From assembly GCA_964550795.1 (NCBI GenBank), contig CAZKBH010000015.1:1-64000 (forward strand): a stretch of 64,000 nucleotides of DNA. Reading direction: 5' to 3'. This document shows positions 9,482 to 17,274 of the stretch, piece by piece; the stretch's first letter is position 1; every line of letters starts with the position of its first letter. The position numbers and the translations under genes were made by a program. The notes beneath the pieces were generated by a model. It saw only the letters and a program-made list of their open reading frames with translations. It ran no database searches and had not been told where the DNA came from. Source of the DNA: M3007 sp964550795. GTDB lineage: Bacteria > Bacteroidota > Bacteroidia > Chitinophagales > Saprospiraceae.

Positions 9482-9512
9482 TTTGTAAATCGTTGATATT
9501 CATGTATTTTTG
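9482..9512 (+). promoter_or_regulatory. Bacteroidota-type promoter for the transposase
   Basis: TTTG (9482-9485), then exactly 19 bases, then TATTTTTG (9505-9512), matching the TTTG-N19-TAnnTTTG primary sigma consensus of this phylum. Transcription would start near 9519, about 18 bases before the chosen ATG at 9538. This supports that start over an upstream in-frame ATG at 9493, which would lie inside the promoter. Confidence 0.65.
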
Positions 9513-9537
9513 TATCATAATTAACGAAACAACGATT

Positions 9538-10485
9538 ATGAATATCTTACAATTCATCTCAACTTTCCCCACCGAAGAAAAGTGCTTGGAACACTTCGCT
9601 GCAATGCGTTTGGAAAGAGGGATTAAATGTGAAAAGTGTGGTTGCCAAACGAAATACTACTGGCTTCAAGACCAAAAGCGTTTCAAGTGCAGCAAATGTA
9701 AAACGAAATCCTCTTACAAATCCGGCACTTTGATGGAAAACAGCAAATTGACCATCCAGCAATGGTTTATGATGCTCCATTTGATGACTTCAACCAAGAA
9801 AACCTTCTCTGCCCTTGAAATGCAGCGTCAGTTGGGTGTGAAACGATACGAACCAGTTTGGTACGCCATGCACAAAATTCGTTCTACAATGGGCAAGCGT
9901 GACGAAAAATACAAACTCATGGGCGAGATTGAAATTGATGATGCTTTCTTTACCACAGTTGATTTAGACCGCGACAAGGAAGAAGAAATGAAGCGTGGAC
10001 GTGGTTCACAAAAGAAAAGTCAAGTGATGGTCATGGTTGAAAGCGTTCCATGCGAACCAAACAAATCCAAACACCGCCCTTCCCGTAAAATGGGCTACGT
10101 CAAAATGGTAGTCATGGATGATTTGACCAGCACAGGCATCAACTACGAAGTAAAGAAAGCAGTTGACAGTCAGACAAAGGTTCTTACAGACGGATGGAGA
10201 GGCTATTCTAAACTTCCCGAAGTAGTTGCAGAACACCACCAAGAAACCGTACCAGCCGAACAAGCCCACAAAAAACTGCCTTGGGTTCACACCAACATAG
10301 GAAACTCAAAACGGGTGCTTGACGGATTTCACCACTCAATCGGAAAAGGATACCTTCAAAACTACCTGAATGAGTTCTGTTACAAATTGAATCGCAGAAA
10401 TTTTGAATCAGATATGTTTGACAGGATTATTACAGCAGGGGTAGATGATGTTTGGTACAAGAACAAAGCCCAATACTACCGTTAA
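9538..10485 (+). CDS. IS1595-family (ISXO2-type) transposase
   Basis: A 315-residue transposase from the ATG at 9538. It has an N-terminal zinc ribbon (CEKCGC and CSKC pairs), then the DDE-type core: first Asp in EIEIDDAFF, second in LTDGWRGY, and the final motif with GNSKRVLDGFHHSIGKGY and YLNEFCYKLNRR, typical of IS1595/ISXO2. Length and domain order match the family, so it appears intact. It has its own promoter just upstream and a rho-independent terminator just downstream. It presumably mobilises the whole 6837-13478 unit. Confidence 0.95.
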   Translation: MNILQFISTFPTEEKCLEHFAAMRLERGIKCEKCGCQTKYYWLQDQKRFKCSKCKTKSSYKSGTLMENSKLTIQQWFMMLHLMTSTKKTFSALEMQRQLGVKRYEPVWYAMHKIRSTMGKRDEKYKLMGEIEIDDAFFTTVDLDRDKEEEMKRGRGSQKKSQVMVMVESVPCEPNKSKHRPSRKMGYVKMVVMDDLTSTGINYEVKKAVDSQTKVLTDGWRGYSKLPEVVAEHHQETVPAEQAHKKLPWVHTNIGNSKRVLDGFHHSIGKGYLQNYLNEFCYKLNRRNFESDMFDRIITAGVDDVWYKNKAQYYR

Positions 10486-10512
10486 GGTTTACATTTCAAA
10501 GAACTGATTTTT

Positions 10513-10541
10513 AAGCCTTCCACTTTTGGAGGGCTTTTTTT
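10513..10541 (+). terminator. Rho-independent terminator after the transposase
   Basis: Stem AAGCCTTCC (10513-10521) / GGAGGGCTT (10528-10536) with one G-U pair and a six-base loop, followed by a seven-T run. It lies 27 bases after the transposase stop and ends just before the convergent amidohydrolase-like gene. Confidence 0.85.
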
Positions 10542-10546
10542 GTTTT

Positions 10547-11320
10547 CTACAAATCCATAAAATACCCGTTCATAACCTTCCGAAGTTCCTCAACCTTTCC
10601 ATCGCTTACAACATTTTCATCCATGTAAAGACGCTTATTCACTTCAATCATAATGCCTTTTACATTAATATTATTCATAAAACAATGTTTGGGTATGATG
10701 CAGCCGGAATAAGGGTTGTTTACTTCAACTGAATAACCAAGATTCGTAAAATAGTTCAATGTATATTTCAAAAGGTAATCAGGAGTATGAAAAGGGTCAG
10801 TTCCAATGCAAATATCAGGAGACTTTGGCTGTTCGATAAATGGAACTAAGGGATTGTCGTTAAATGAATGGCAATCAATAATATAGCAAATTCCGTGCTT
10901 ATCTAACCTTTCCTTTGCCAACTTGTAAAACAGTTGGTGGTGCTTTAAGTAAAAGTCCCTGTGAATCAAGTTTTTCAGAGTCTCGTTCGTCTTTCTCAAT
11001 TCCGAACCATCGTACCCGTTGGTGTAGTAAAATCCCCTGCCCACGTTTAACATTGGCTCATTTTCATCCTCAAACCTTTCAACATCACAAAATAACCTGC
11101 TGAACGGGGCGACAATCTTTTCAACGCCGTCAACGTCAAATATTTTGTCGGTCGCCCAATCAGTAAGGAGGTTGATATTTTCTTCCACCTTATCTAAAAA
11201 GAACCCTTCAAGGTTCGGGATATGAGTAGATGCGTGTGGTATATGTAGAACAAATGAATCCAAAATATCGCCCTTAAACAAGGACATTCCAGATTCCGTT
11301 TCGTATTTTATATTCATCAT
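10547..11320 (-). CDS. N-formylglutamate amidohydrolase-like protein
   Basis: A 257-residue protein of the FGase (PF05013) type: HIPHASTHIP near the N-terminus, FCDVERF, IIDCHSF and a final IEVNKRLYM segment supply the usual metal-binding His/Asp/Glu residues. Classical members remove formate from N-formylglutamate in histidine degradation, but no hut gene is near and this copy is mobile-element cargo, so a different amide or peptide substrate is likely. Its start overlaps the stop of the preceding gene on the same strand by 4 bases (ATGA), which implies translational coupling. Small FGase homologues also occur in phages. Confidence 0.75.
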   Translation of the reverse strand: MMNIKYETESGMSLFKGDILDSFVLHIPHASTHIPNLEGFFLDKVEENINLLTDWATDKIFDVDGVEKIVAPFSRLFCDVERFEDENEPMLNVGRGFYYTNGYDGSELRKTNETLKNLIHRDFYLKHHQLFYKLAKERLDKHGICYIIDCHSFNDNPLVPFIEQPKSPDICIGTDPFHTPDYLLKYTLNYFTNLGYSVEVNNPYSGCIIPKHCFMNNINVKGIMIEVNKRLYMDENVVSDGKVEELRKVMNGYFMDL

Positions 11321-11901
11321 TTACAGTTTTTGTGTTTGCGGTAGATAACGTCCGATTCGCCGTATTTGTTCCTAAAACTACCATCTTGGTCGTACTGTGC
11401 GTCAAATTTGTCCCTATCAATTTCTTCAAATCCCAAACTATCGTAGAAAGAGGACAAGTAGCCGTCAAAATGGTCTAAATAGCAACCTCCATTTTTGATA
11501 GCCGATTTCATCAATTCATTGCCCACGTTTTTAACATCTGACTCGTTGTTGTGGACTGCAACTATTTCTTTGTAATCGCCGTTCTTTTTCTTTAAGGCAA
11601 AACCTATATTGTACCCGTTCAACTTGTACAATTTCATCTGCGACAGTTCACCAGTTGAGTACAGGGTCAGCATTTCCTTGTGCTTGGATATGTCCATAGA
11701 ATCCTTGAAACTTTTAGGGTTTTGAGGTTCTTCCCAGTCTCCATTGCTTATTTTTTGCAACACGTCTTCCCTTTTGTCAGTATCCACCTCCTCGTTCAGA
11801 CTATTACTAAATAGACTTTCTTGTAGCCTATGATTAAAAATAAGCGATTGGTACTTCTTCTGTTCAGTGATTATCCGTGCTGCTATTTCTTTTAGTTTCA
11901 T
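11317..11901 (-). CDS. Hypothetical protein with GNAT-like C-terminus, coupled to the amidohydrolase-like gene
   Basis: 194 residues from the internal ATG at 11901 (MKLKEIAARI); an upstream in-frame ATG at 11961 would add 20 residues. The second half reads like a reduced acetyltransferase fold: IVAVHNNESDV, then VGNELMKSAIKNGG, then FDGYLSSFYDSLGFEE and a final ESDVIYRKH. The FY..LGF pattern is typical of GNAT proteins, yet no clear acetyl-CoA loop is visible. It ends within the first codons of the amidohydrolase-like gene. The pair may be taken from a phage module; function is unknown. Confidence 0.6.
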   Translation of the reverse strand: MKLKEIAARIITEQKKYQSLIFNHRLQESLFSNSLNEEVDTDKREDVLQKISNGDWEEPQNPKSFKDSMDISKHKEMLTLYSTGELSQMKLYKLNGYNIGFALKKKNGDYKEIVAVHNNESDVKNVGNELMKSAIKNGGCYLDHFDGYLSSFYDSLGFEEIDRDKFDAQYDQDGSFRNKYGESDVIYRKHKNCK

Positions 11902-11971
11902 GGTTTCATTCCTTTTCTCATAAATATCCTGTTTGGTTTGTACTTTTGCTTTCCACTTCAAAATCTAACTC

Positions 11972-12406
11972 ATGTCAGACACCCTAATTTCATTTCTGGA
12001 AGGCTTTGAGCCTACAAATGAGGTTCAGACCTTGTTGCGTAACATCGTTCTGTTACAAGCCAAATTTGACAATCCTGATGAATCTGATGTGTTCTTTCAG
12101 GGTAGTAAGGACAAACAAGCGGAATACCTCAAATTAGCGAAAGAAAAATACTCCTTATTGGCTGAAACTGTAAATGACGGTGATTTAGAAGGATTCGATT
12201 CTCACATACAAAGGATTAAAGACGAAAGGGAAAAGTTCATAGCAGAACATGAAATGAACTCCATAACAGGGCAAAAAGTGAACAACCTAAACTCTCAATT
12301 AGATGCTGTACAGTCCTTCAAACAAGCAAAGGAAAAATATGGCACATTGAAACCTTTGGACGAACTGATGAATGATGAAAATGCCCTGATGGAAATATTT
12401 GGATAA
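11972..12406 (+). CDS. Hypothetical helical protein in the IS1595-type element
   Basis: 144 residues, acidic, almost entirely helical with coiled-coil-like heptads (LKLAKEKYSLLAE, HIQRIKDEREKFIAEHEM). No signal peptide, membrane segment or catalytic motif. It is divergent from the GNAT-like gene (10 bases between the longest possible starts) and followed after 17 bases by another small gene on the same strand. I do not recognise it. Confidence 0.6.
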   Translation: MSDTLISFLEGFEPTNEVQTLLRNIVLLQAKFDNPDESDVFFQGSKDKQAEYLKLAKEKYSLLAETVNDGDLEGFDSHIQRIKDEREKFIAEHEMNSITGQKVNNLNSQLDAVQSFKQAKEKYGTLKPLDELMNDENALMEIFG

Positions 12407-12423
12407 CTTTTAAACCTCTTTCT

Positions 12424-12702
12424 ATGATTGCTTTAAGCACTAATATCCAAGAACTCCCAGTAACCGAAGATACTGATGGTCTAAATCAGCATAGAAATGA
12501 AATCGTTATGAAGTCAGTTGAACGGTTTAGAGAAGCATTAAAAAACCTTGGAACGGGCGATATTTACCGAAGGGTTGTTTTAGAGGGAAAGGTTACAACA
12601 GCAGCCACATTAGGAGAACAAAATATTTTTCCAATGGAAAATGTTGATGATGAATTGTATATGAGAGTTTTACAAGTTTATTCCGAGGTCAAATGGGGAT
12701 AA
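12424..12702 (+). CDS. Hypothetical small protein in the IS1595-type element
   Basis: 92 residues with no recognised domain. It lies 17 bases after the previous gene, so the two are probably co-transcribed. Its last 25 bases overlap the 3' end of a convergent small gene. Confidence 0.5.
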   Translation: MIALSTNIQELPVTEDTDGLNQHRNEIVMKSVERFREALKNLGTGDIYRRVVLEGKVTTAATLGEQNIFPMENVDDELYMRVLQVYSEVKWG

Positions 12703-12917
12703 TGCTTTTTGACCCAATCAGGGAACTTTTCAGGCAAGTCCCAAAAACACTCTATAACTCCGTTTATCATATCAGCACACATAATTGTTTTTTCGGAAAC
12801 GGCTTTTAATTCTGGCGGGTATTCGGCAAACATCTGGTCAAACTCCTCTTGCCCACCGAGCCAGTCAATATATCTCCATGTAGGAGGCGGTTTTCGCTGA
12901 TTTTCGTATTTGTTCAT
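12678..12917 (-). CDS. Hypothetical small protein, Trp/Pro-rich
   Basis: 79 residues with aromatic and proline residues spread along the chain (PPPTWRYIDWLGG, CFWDLPEKFPDWVKKHYP). No membrane segment. It is convergent with, and overlaps the end of, the 92-residue gene. Family unknown; composition and continuous reading support a real gene. Confidence 0.45.
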   Translation of the reverse strand: MNKYENQRKPPPTWRYIDWLGGQEEFDQMFAEYPPELKAVSEKTIMCADMINGVIECFWDLPEKFPDWVKKHYPHLTSE

Positions 12918-12955
12918 TCATGCTCCTTTTTACATAAGTATCTAAAATTTTTGAA

Positions 12956-13423
12956 ATGGAAAAATTGACTACTGAACAAGTTAAGGCTGCTGATACTATT
13001 CTTTTTATGGCTTCTCTTGAAAATCATATATGGGAGCATGAGGTTTTAGATGAATCTAATAATGAGTTTACCGAATTGGATATGAAAATTGCTGCCAAAT
13101 ATCTTGAAAACGATGACCTTATTTTAATAACGGTTTCGTCAAGCCCAGACCTTTATTTATTAACTATTGAAGGGGCTGATTTTAAAAAGAAAACATCCTA
13201 CAAAGATTATCATGAAAAGAATCTTAGAAAAGAAGAACGCGAAAACTCTTATAAAGACTTACAGATACAAGACCTGATAACCAAGTTGAACACAATTAAC
13301 CCAAACCAGTTAGATTTTTGGAAAGCACAGAAAGAAAGGAACAAACAGGCTACCTTGATTGCGATTATAGCAGCCTCGTTTTCCCTTGTTGCATTGCTAA
13401 AAGCATGGGGATTCTTTGATTAA
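12956..13423 (+). CDS. Hypothetical protein with C-terminal membrane anchor
   Basis: 155 residues. The N-terminal 75 residues suggest a winged-helix-like fold (AAKYLENDDLI..., YLLTIEGADF). A charged helical linker follows, then one C-terminal membrane helix (TLIAIIAASFSLVALLKAWGF) at about 131-151. It is the last gene before the right end of the element, 26 bases from the terminal repeat. Function unknown. Confidence 0.55.
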   Translation: MEKLTTEQVKAADTILFMASLENHIWEHEVLDESNNEFTELDMKIAAKYLENDDLILITVSSSPDLYLLTIEGADFKKKTSYKDYHEKNLRKEERENSYKDLQIQDLITKLNTINPNQLDFWKAQKERNKQATLIAIIAASFSLVALLKAWGFFD

Positions 13424-13449
13424 GTGATTGATTTTTAAGTGGTTATGAT

Positions 13450-13478
13450 GTTGGGGTACAATATGCGGATAGTCATTT
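13450..13478 (-). repeat. Right terminal inverted repeat of the IS1595-type element
   Basis: Complement of the left end (6837-6865) with one mismatch. An A-run follows immediately. Confidence 0.85.
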
Positions 13479-13597
13479 AAAAAAATATCCTAACCAAAAT
13501 TCAGACCAACCACTGATAATCGTTAGTTTTATACATCGCGTAAATACCTAATCCCCCTCATCCAATAACAAATCCTCACCTAAACACAATACTCTTT

Positions 13598-16500
13598 ATG
13601 AAATTCAAACTATTTACCATCTGCCTGTTGCTCCTCAGCTTCAAATCAAACATCTTTTCCCAAATCAATTGGCAACCCACCAACGGCCCGGAAGGCGGAA
13701 GCTTCTTTACCATTTACGATGATGGCGAATACGCTTTTGTTGCCGATGAAAATCATTTTTTCAGAACCGACGATGGGTTAAGCTGGGAACAATTGCCCTT
13801 TGGAAACATTTGGCCCCTGGCTACCGCTCCCACCAAACTGGTCGGAGGGCAAGGATACGGGTATAATTATGGCCCCAGTTCGGGCACTAGGTTCGTAGTA
13901 AGTTATGATCACGGCAGCAGCTGGATTGAAGGAACCATGCCCCCCACCACCTATGCCTATTTTTCCAGCATCGCCGTATGCTCGCATGGCGTGTACGTGC
14001 CTGATGGTCACAGCGGCAACATTTTCAGAACACAGGACGATGGACTCACCTGGGACTCGATACCAGCGCCCGGGTTGTATTGTTACGATGCATGGGCCTT
14101 TGAAGACCGATTGTATGTCGCATGGTTTTCCAAGTTCTGGCGCCTGTCTTTGAATGGAACCGATTGGGAAGTGGTGTCGCCTGCATTTGGCAATGGTGAC
14201 TACCCTTATTCCATGTTCGTTTCCGATTCCCTCTTGTTTTTTGCCACCGAAAACAACCTTTGGTGTTCCAGTGATTCCGGGGGGACCTGGACCAAAACCC
14301 CCATGCAGTATCACAACAGTACAGACAATTTTTGCAAAATCGGAGACCGGGTGTATAAAGGCGGCGGGCTAACAGGCATTCTGTACACAGATGATTTTGG
14401 ACATAGTTGGCATGAATTGCCCATTTCCTATGATTTTAACACGTTTGACCTGGCGATCGCAGGAGGACAATTGTTGTGCGGCACGTACAACCAGGGCGTG
14501 TTGCGGTATGATGCGCCCAATCAACGGCTTGTTACCTCCAATGAAGGGCTTAATTCAGCAGCAGTATATGGNNNNNNNNNNCTGGATTCCGGCAACGGGC
14601 AATTGTGGGCTGCTTGTGGCAACGGTGTGTTCGCCTACGATCTGACTCAGGAAACCTGGGTTGACAAAGCACCTTTACCGCTTCCTGGTAATTATTTTAA
14701 AGACGTAGCAGTCAGTCCAGCTGGAAAAATATTGGCCAGCTCAATATACGAAGACAGCCTTTATCTGTCTGTAAATGACGGTGCTTCCTGGGTTATCATT
14801 TCACCCTCCGATCCTGCAAATTTGGGGTTTGTCATTGTTGATAAAATATTTTGGGTAGGTGAAAATATCTTGATCAAGTCTGAATGGAGTTACGATGATG
14901 CCTGGTCTACAGACCTCGGCCAAACCTGGACATATGGAATTTTACCCGATGATATTGTCTTTTTCGCCGGCCGGTATTATGGGCTTACCTGGCCTGGTGG
15001 GCTCGTTTCGAGCGACGACTTTGGCCTCAGCTGGCAATCGGCGATTGGCCCTGATGTTTCTTTCTCAGGATCGCTGTATGCCACCGACGATAAACTATTT
15101 GTACTGGGTTATGATGCCGCAAATAAAACTCAAATCCACAGCAGCTCAGATGTAGTCAACTGGACCTATTCCAACGATGGGCTACCGCAGCTGGATGTTT
15201 TTGATCCTAGTGGATATCTCTATAACGGTAATATTTGGCATAAAGGCAACAGATACTATCTGCATCATCCCTCCACAGGTTTTTTCACTTCCCTAGACAG
15301 CTGTAAAACCTGGCTTCCGGTGGAACGAATTACCAGTGGAGTGATGCATGCTGTAGACACCACCTTTTTCCGCGGCGGTTTTGGCGGCGGAGTTTCCAAA
15401 ACGGGTTTGCCGCAAAACTATGGAGCAAACTCTACGGGACATGTGTACAAAGACGACAACAACAACGGCATTTGGGACCCCAATGAAGCCGCATTGCCCA
15501 ACCTGAAGGTGAGCATTAAAGAACCCGGTGCCTGGTATCCATATTGGTTTGTTTACACCGAAGCAGATGGCCGGTATTTGATTGGCAGTTCGGCTGGCAG
15601 CATTGATACGCTTCGGGTGCAAGTTCCATCAGCCTATGTAGAAAACATCCATCCGCCGCAATTCGTGGTCAGTAATTCGGGCAATGAGCGCAATTTTGGC
15701 GTTCATTTCAAAGCAGACATCACCGATGTTTCCATTACCGGCCAATTTGCCGGACGGCCCAGGCCGGGGTTTCCGCTCGGCGCTTACATCAACTACAAAA
15801 ATGAAGGAACCCTGCCTGCCGACTGCGCAATCTCTGTCAAACTCGACCCAAGATATAGGTTCATCAGTGCTGACCCGCCTCCCTCCGCTATGGTCGGCAG
15901 CGATAGCCTGATTTGGGATGTCAGCTCCCTCGCGCTTTGGAGCCAGGAGCGGATTCATATCAACGGAGTGGTGGATTCGACCACGGTACTTGGCACGCTC
16001 TTTAAAATGAGTGGGCACATTGAGCCAAGTATATCCGATTTTATGCCTGTCAACAACCATTTCGTGCACTCGGACACCGTGGTTGGCTCCTATGATCCGA
16101 ATGATAAACGAGTTGAACCGGCAAGAGGACTTACCTCCACCGAAATCGCAGCGGGAAAAGAGCTGGTTTACACCATTCGGTTTCAAAACACGGGCACTTA
16201 CGAGGCTGATCGTGTCCGGATCACGGATTTGATAGATACGGCTTTTGATGTCAGTACGCTGCGCCTGCTGTCATCGAGTCACACGATCACCACCTTTCGT
16301 CTGCTCCCCGGCAATTTGCTGGAAGTCATCTTCGAACATATCGCATTGCCCGATAGCAACAGCAACGAGCCGGCTAGCCACGGTTTCGTTTCCTTTGCCA
16401 TCCAACGCAATAAAGCATTCAGTACGCACTACAAAATCCGAAATACAGCTGCTATTTATTTCGATTTCAACGAACCAATTATTACCAATACGGTCATTAC

Positions 16501-16804
16501 GCCACTGGCCATGCCCCTGGTATCCAGCTTTGAGCCTACCTCAACGGATCCTAAATATCCTGGTCTGTTGATTTCGCCCAATCCAACGACCTCGGATTTT
16601 GTGGTAGATACCCGTGGAAGGTTGACGGGTTCTGGAGACCTTGTGCTGATCAACGCGCAAGGAAAAATTTGTCATTCCCTGCAAGCCGCCGACTTGTCAA
16701 ACCCTATACCTGTGACCACCAACGGCTTAAGCGATGGGGTTTACATCGTTCGGGCTTCGGGTAAACAGGGGATTTTGTTTGGAAAGCTGGTGATTGCGCG
16801 GTGA
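13598..16804 (+). CDS. Secreted BNR-repeat protein with T9SS type A sorting domain
   Basis: 1068 residues. It has a signal peptide (FTICLLLLSFKSNIFSQ). A long beta-propeller-type region of BNR/Asp-box motifs such as RTDDGLSWEQ, RTQDDGLTWDS and SSDSGGTWTK runs to about 600. An SdrD-like B domain starts near 614 (GHVYKDDNNNGIWDPNE), a conserved DPNDK module typical of Bacteroidota surface proteins near 833, and a C-terminal type A sorting domain near 988 (ISPNPTTSDF...). The protein should be exported by the type IX system and attached to the surface; a ligand is not evident. A 10-N gap at 14572-14581 falls in the propeller; the frame is kept if the gap length is right. Confidence 0.85.
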   Translation: MKFKLFTICLLLLSFKSNIFSQINWQPTNGPEGGSFFTIYDDGEYAFVADENHFFRTDDGLSWEQLPFGNIWPLATAPTKLVGGQGYGYNYGPSSGTRFVVSYDHGSSWIEGTMPPTTYAYFSSIAVCSHGVYVPDGHSGNIFRTQDDGLTWDSIPAPGLYCYDAWAFEDRLYVAWFSKFWRLSLNGTDWEVVSPAFGNGDYPYSMFVSDSLLFFATENNLWCSSDSGGTWTKTPMQYHNSTDNFCKIGDRVYKGGGLTGILYTDDFGHSWHELPISYDFNTFDLAIAGGQLLCGTYNQGVLRYDAPNQRLVTSNEGLNSAAVYXXXXLDSGNGQLWAACGNGVFAYDLTQETWVDKAPLPLPGNYFKDVAVSPAGKILASSIYEDSLYLSVNDGASWVIISPSDPANLGFVIVDKIFWVGENILIKSEWSYDDAWSTDLGQTWTYGILPDDIVFFAGRYYGLTWPGGLVSSDDFGLSWQSAIGPDVSFSGSLYATDDKLFVLGYDAANKTQIHSSSDVVNWTYSNDGLPQLDVFDPSGYLYNGNIWHKGNRYYLHHPSTGFFTSLDSCKTWLPVERITSGVMHAVDTTFFRGGFGGGVSKTGLPQNYGANSTGHVYKDDNNNGIWDPNEAALPNLKVSIKEPGAWYPYWFVYTEADGRYLIGSSAGSIDTLRVQVPSAYVENIHPPQFVVSNSGNERNFGVHFKADITDVSITGQFAGRPRPGFPLGAYINYKNEGTLPADCAISVKLDPRYRFISADPPPSAMVGSDSLIWDVSSLALWSQERIHINGVVDSTTVLGTLFKMSGHIEPSISDFMPVNNHFVHSDTVVGSYDPNDKRVEPARGLTSTEIAAGKELVYTIRFQNTGTYEADRVRITDLIDTAFDVSTLRLLSSSHTITTFRLLPGNLLEVIFEHIALPDSNSNEPASHGFVSFAIQRNKAFSTHYKIRNTAAIYFDFNEPIITNTVITPLAMPLVSSFEPTSTDPKYPGLLISPNPTTSDFVVDTRGRLTGSGDLVLINAQGKICHSLQAADLSNPIPVTTNGLSDGVYIVRASGKQGILFGKLVIAR
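14572..14581. other. Assembly gap (10 N)
   Basis: Ten N inside the BNR-repeat gene. The length may be a placeholder, so the propeller could be missing sequence here. Confidence 0.95.
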
Positions 16805-16869
16805 TCGGTACTTGGACCTGTGAGGGATGGGGGTTGGTGATTTATTTGAATTTAATTTCTTGCAATGCA

Positions 16870-16901
16870 AACTTCCCGAAAGTTAAAACTTTCGGGAAGT
16901 T
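16870..16901. terminator. Strong palindrome, probable bidirectional terminator
   Basis: Perfect 15-bp inverted repeat AACTTCCCGAAAGTT (16870-16884) / AACTTTCGGGAAGTT (16887-16901) with a 2-base spacer, 66 bases after the T9SS gene. It could end that transcript and the convergent caspase transcript, or be a mobile palindrome. Confidence 0.55.
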
Positions 16902-16940
16902 TAATTTCGCGAACAGCCACGCGCACGTGCTGCCGGATGA

Positions 16941-17030
16941 GACCCGCTAGCGGGAAGCTAACCCAGTACCAAGCCCAACGCACGCCATCGCGATGGCTTC
17001 CGCCTCCTACCGAGTCTTTCTTGTCGGCTG
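16941..17030 (+). repeat. REPIN-like family A repeat, left copy of inverted pair 2
   Basis: Modules CCCGCTAGCGGGAAGCT and ACCAAGCCCAACGCACGCC, followed by a diverged palindrome (CCATCGCGATGG) and TTGTCGGCTGTGCT. Its inverted partner is at 17137-17232. The remainder of 16805-17274 shows no gene. Confidence 0.7.
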
Positions 17031-17136
17031 TGCTTACAAAGTCAAGGTGGGTGCTTCAGCCCAATGAAGTATAATCTACCTTACCAAAGAGCCACCCCCT
17101 ACTGGCAAGGGTGGAATCACTAAAATCTGTTTTGTG

Positions 17137-17232
17137 GTTGCCGGTAAACCGGCGGGAATTAGATGTCACGACGTTGAAACGTCGCGCCAGCGTGGGTTGG
17201 GCTGGGATTGGGGAGCTTCGCGCTAGCGGGGG
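17137..17232 (-). repeat. REPIN-like family A repeat, right copy of inverted pair 2
   Basis: Contains GTTGCCGGTAAACCGGC, GTCACGACGTTGAAACGTCG, GCCAGCGTGGGTTGGGCTGG and GAGCTTCGCGCTAGCGGGGG, the complement of the family A unit. It lies about 40 bases beyond the stop of the caspase/DUF4384 gene. Confidence 0.8.
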
Positions 17233-17274
17233 TGAATAAGGTTTTTCATGTTGAAAAATTTAGCAAGCACAGTT

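Larger units (their letters stand above)
6837..13478. mobile_element. Cargo-carrying IS1595-family element, 6.64 kb
   Basis: The ends are a 29-base inverted repeat with one mismatch: AAATGACTATCCGCATAC.. at 6837-6865 and its complement at 13450-13478. Between them lie an IS1595-family transposase (9538-10485) and seven other genes: a type IIG-like restriction-modification protein, an N-formylglutamate amidohydrolase-like gene with an overlapping partner, and five small genes. The flanks are poly-A/T (..ATAAAAAA / AAAAAAATAT..), so the expected 8-bp target duplication cannot be delimited. IS1595-type elements carrying passenger genes, including methyltransferases, are known. What I see is one pair of ends around all eight genes, which makes it a single transposable unit with a defence-type cargo. 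Confidence 0.8.
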
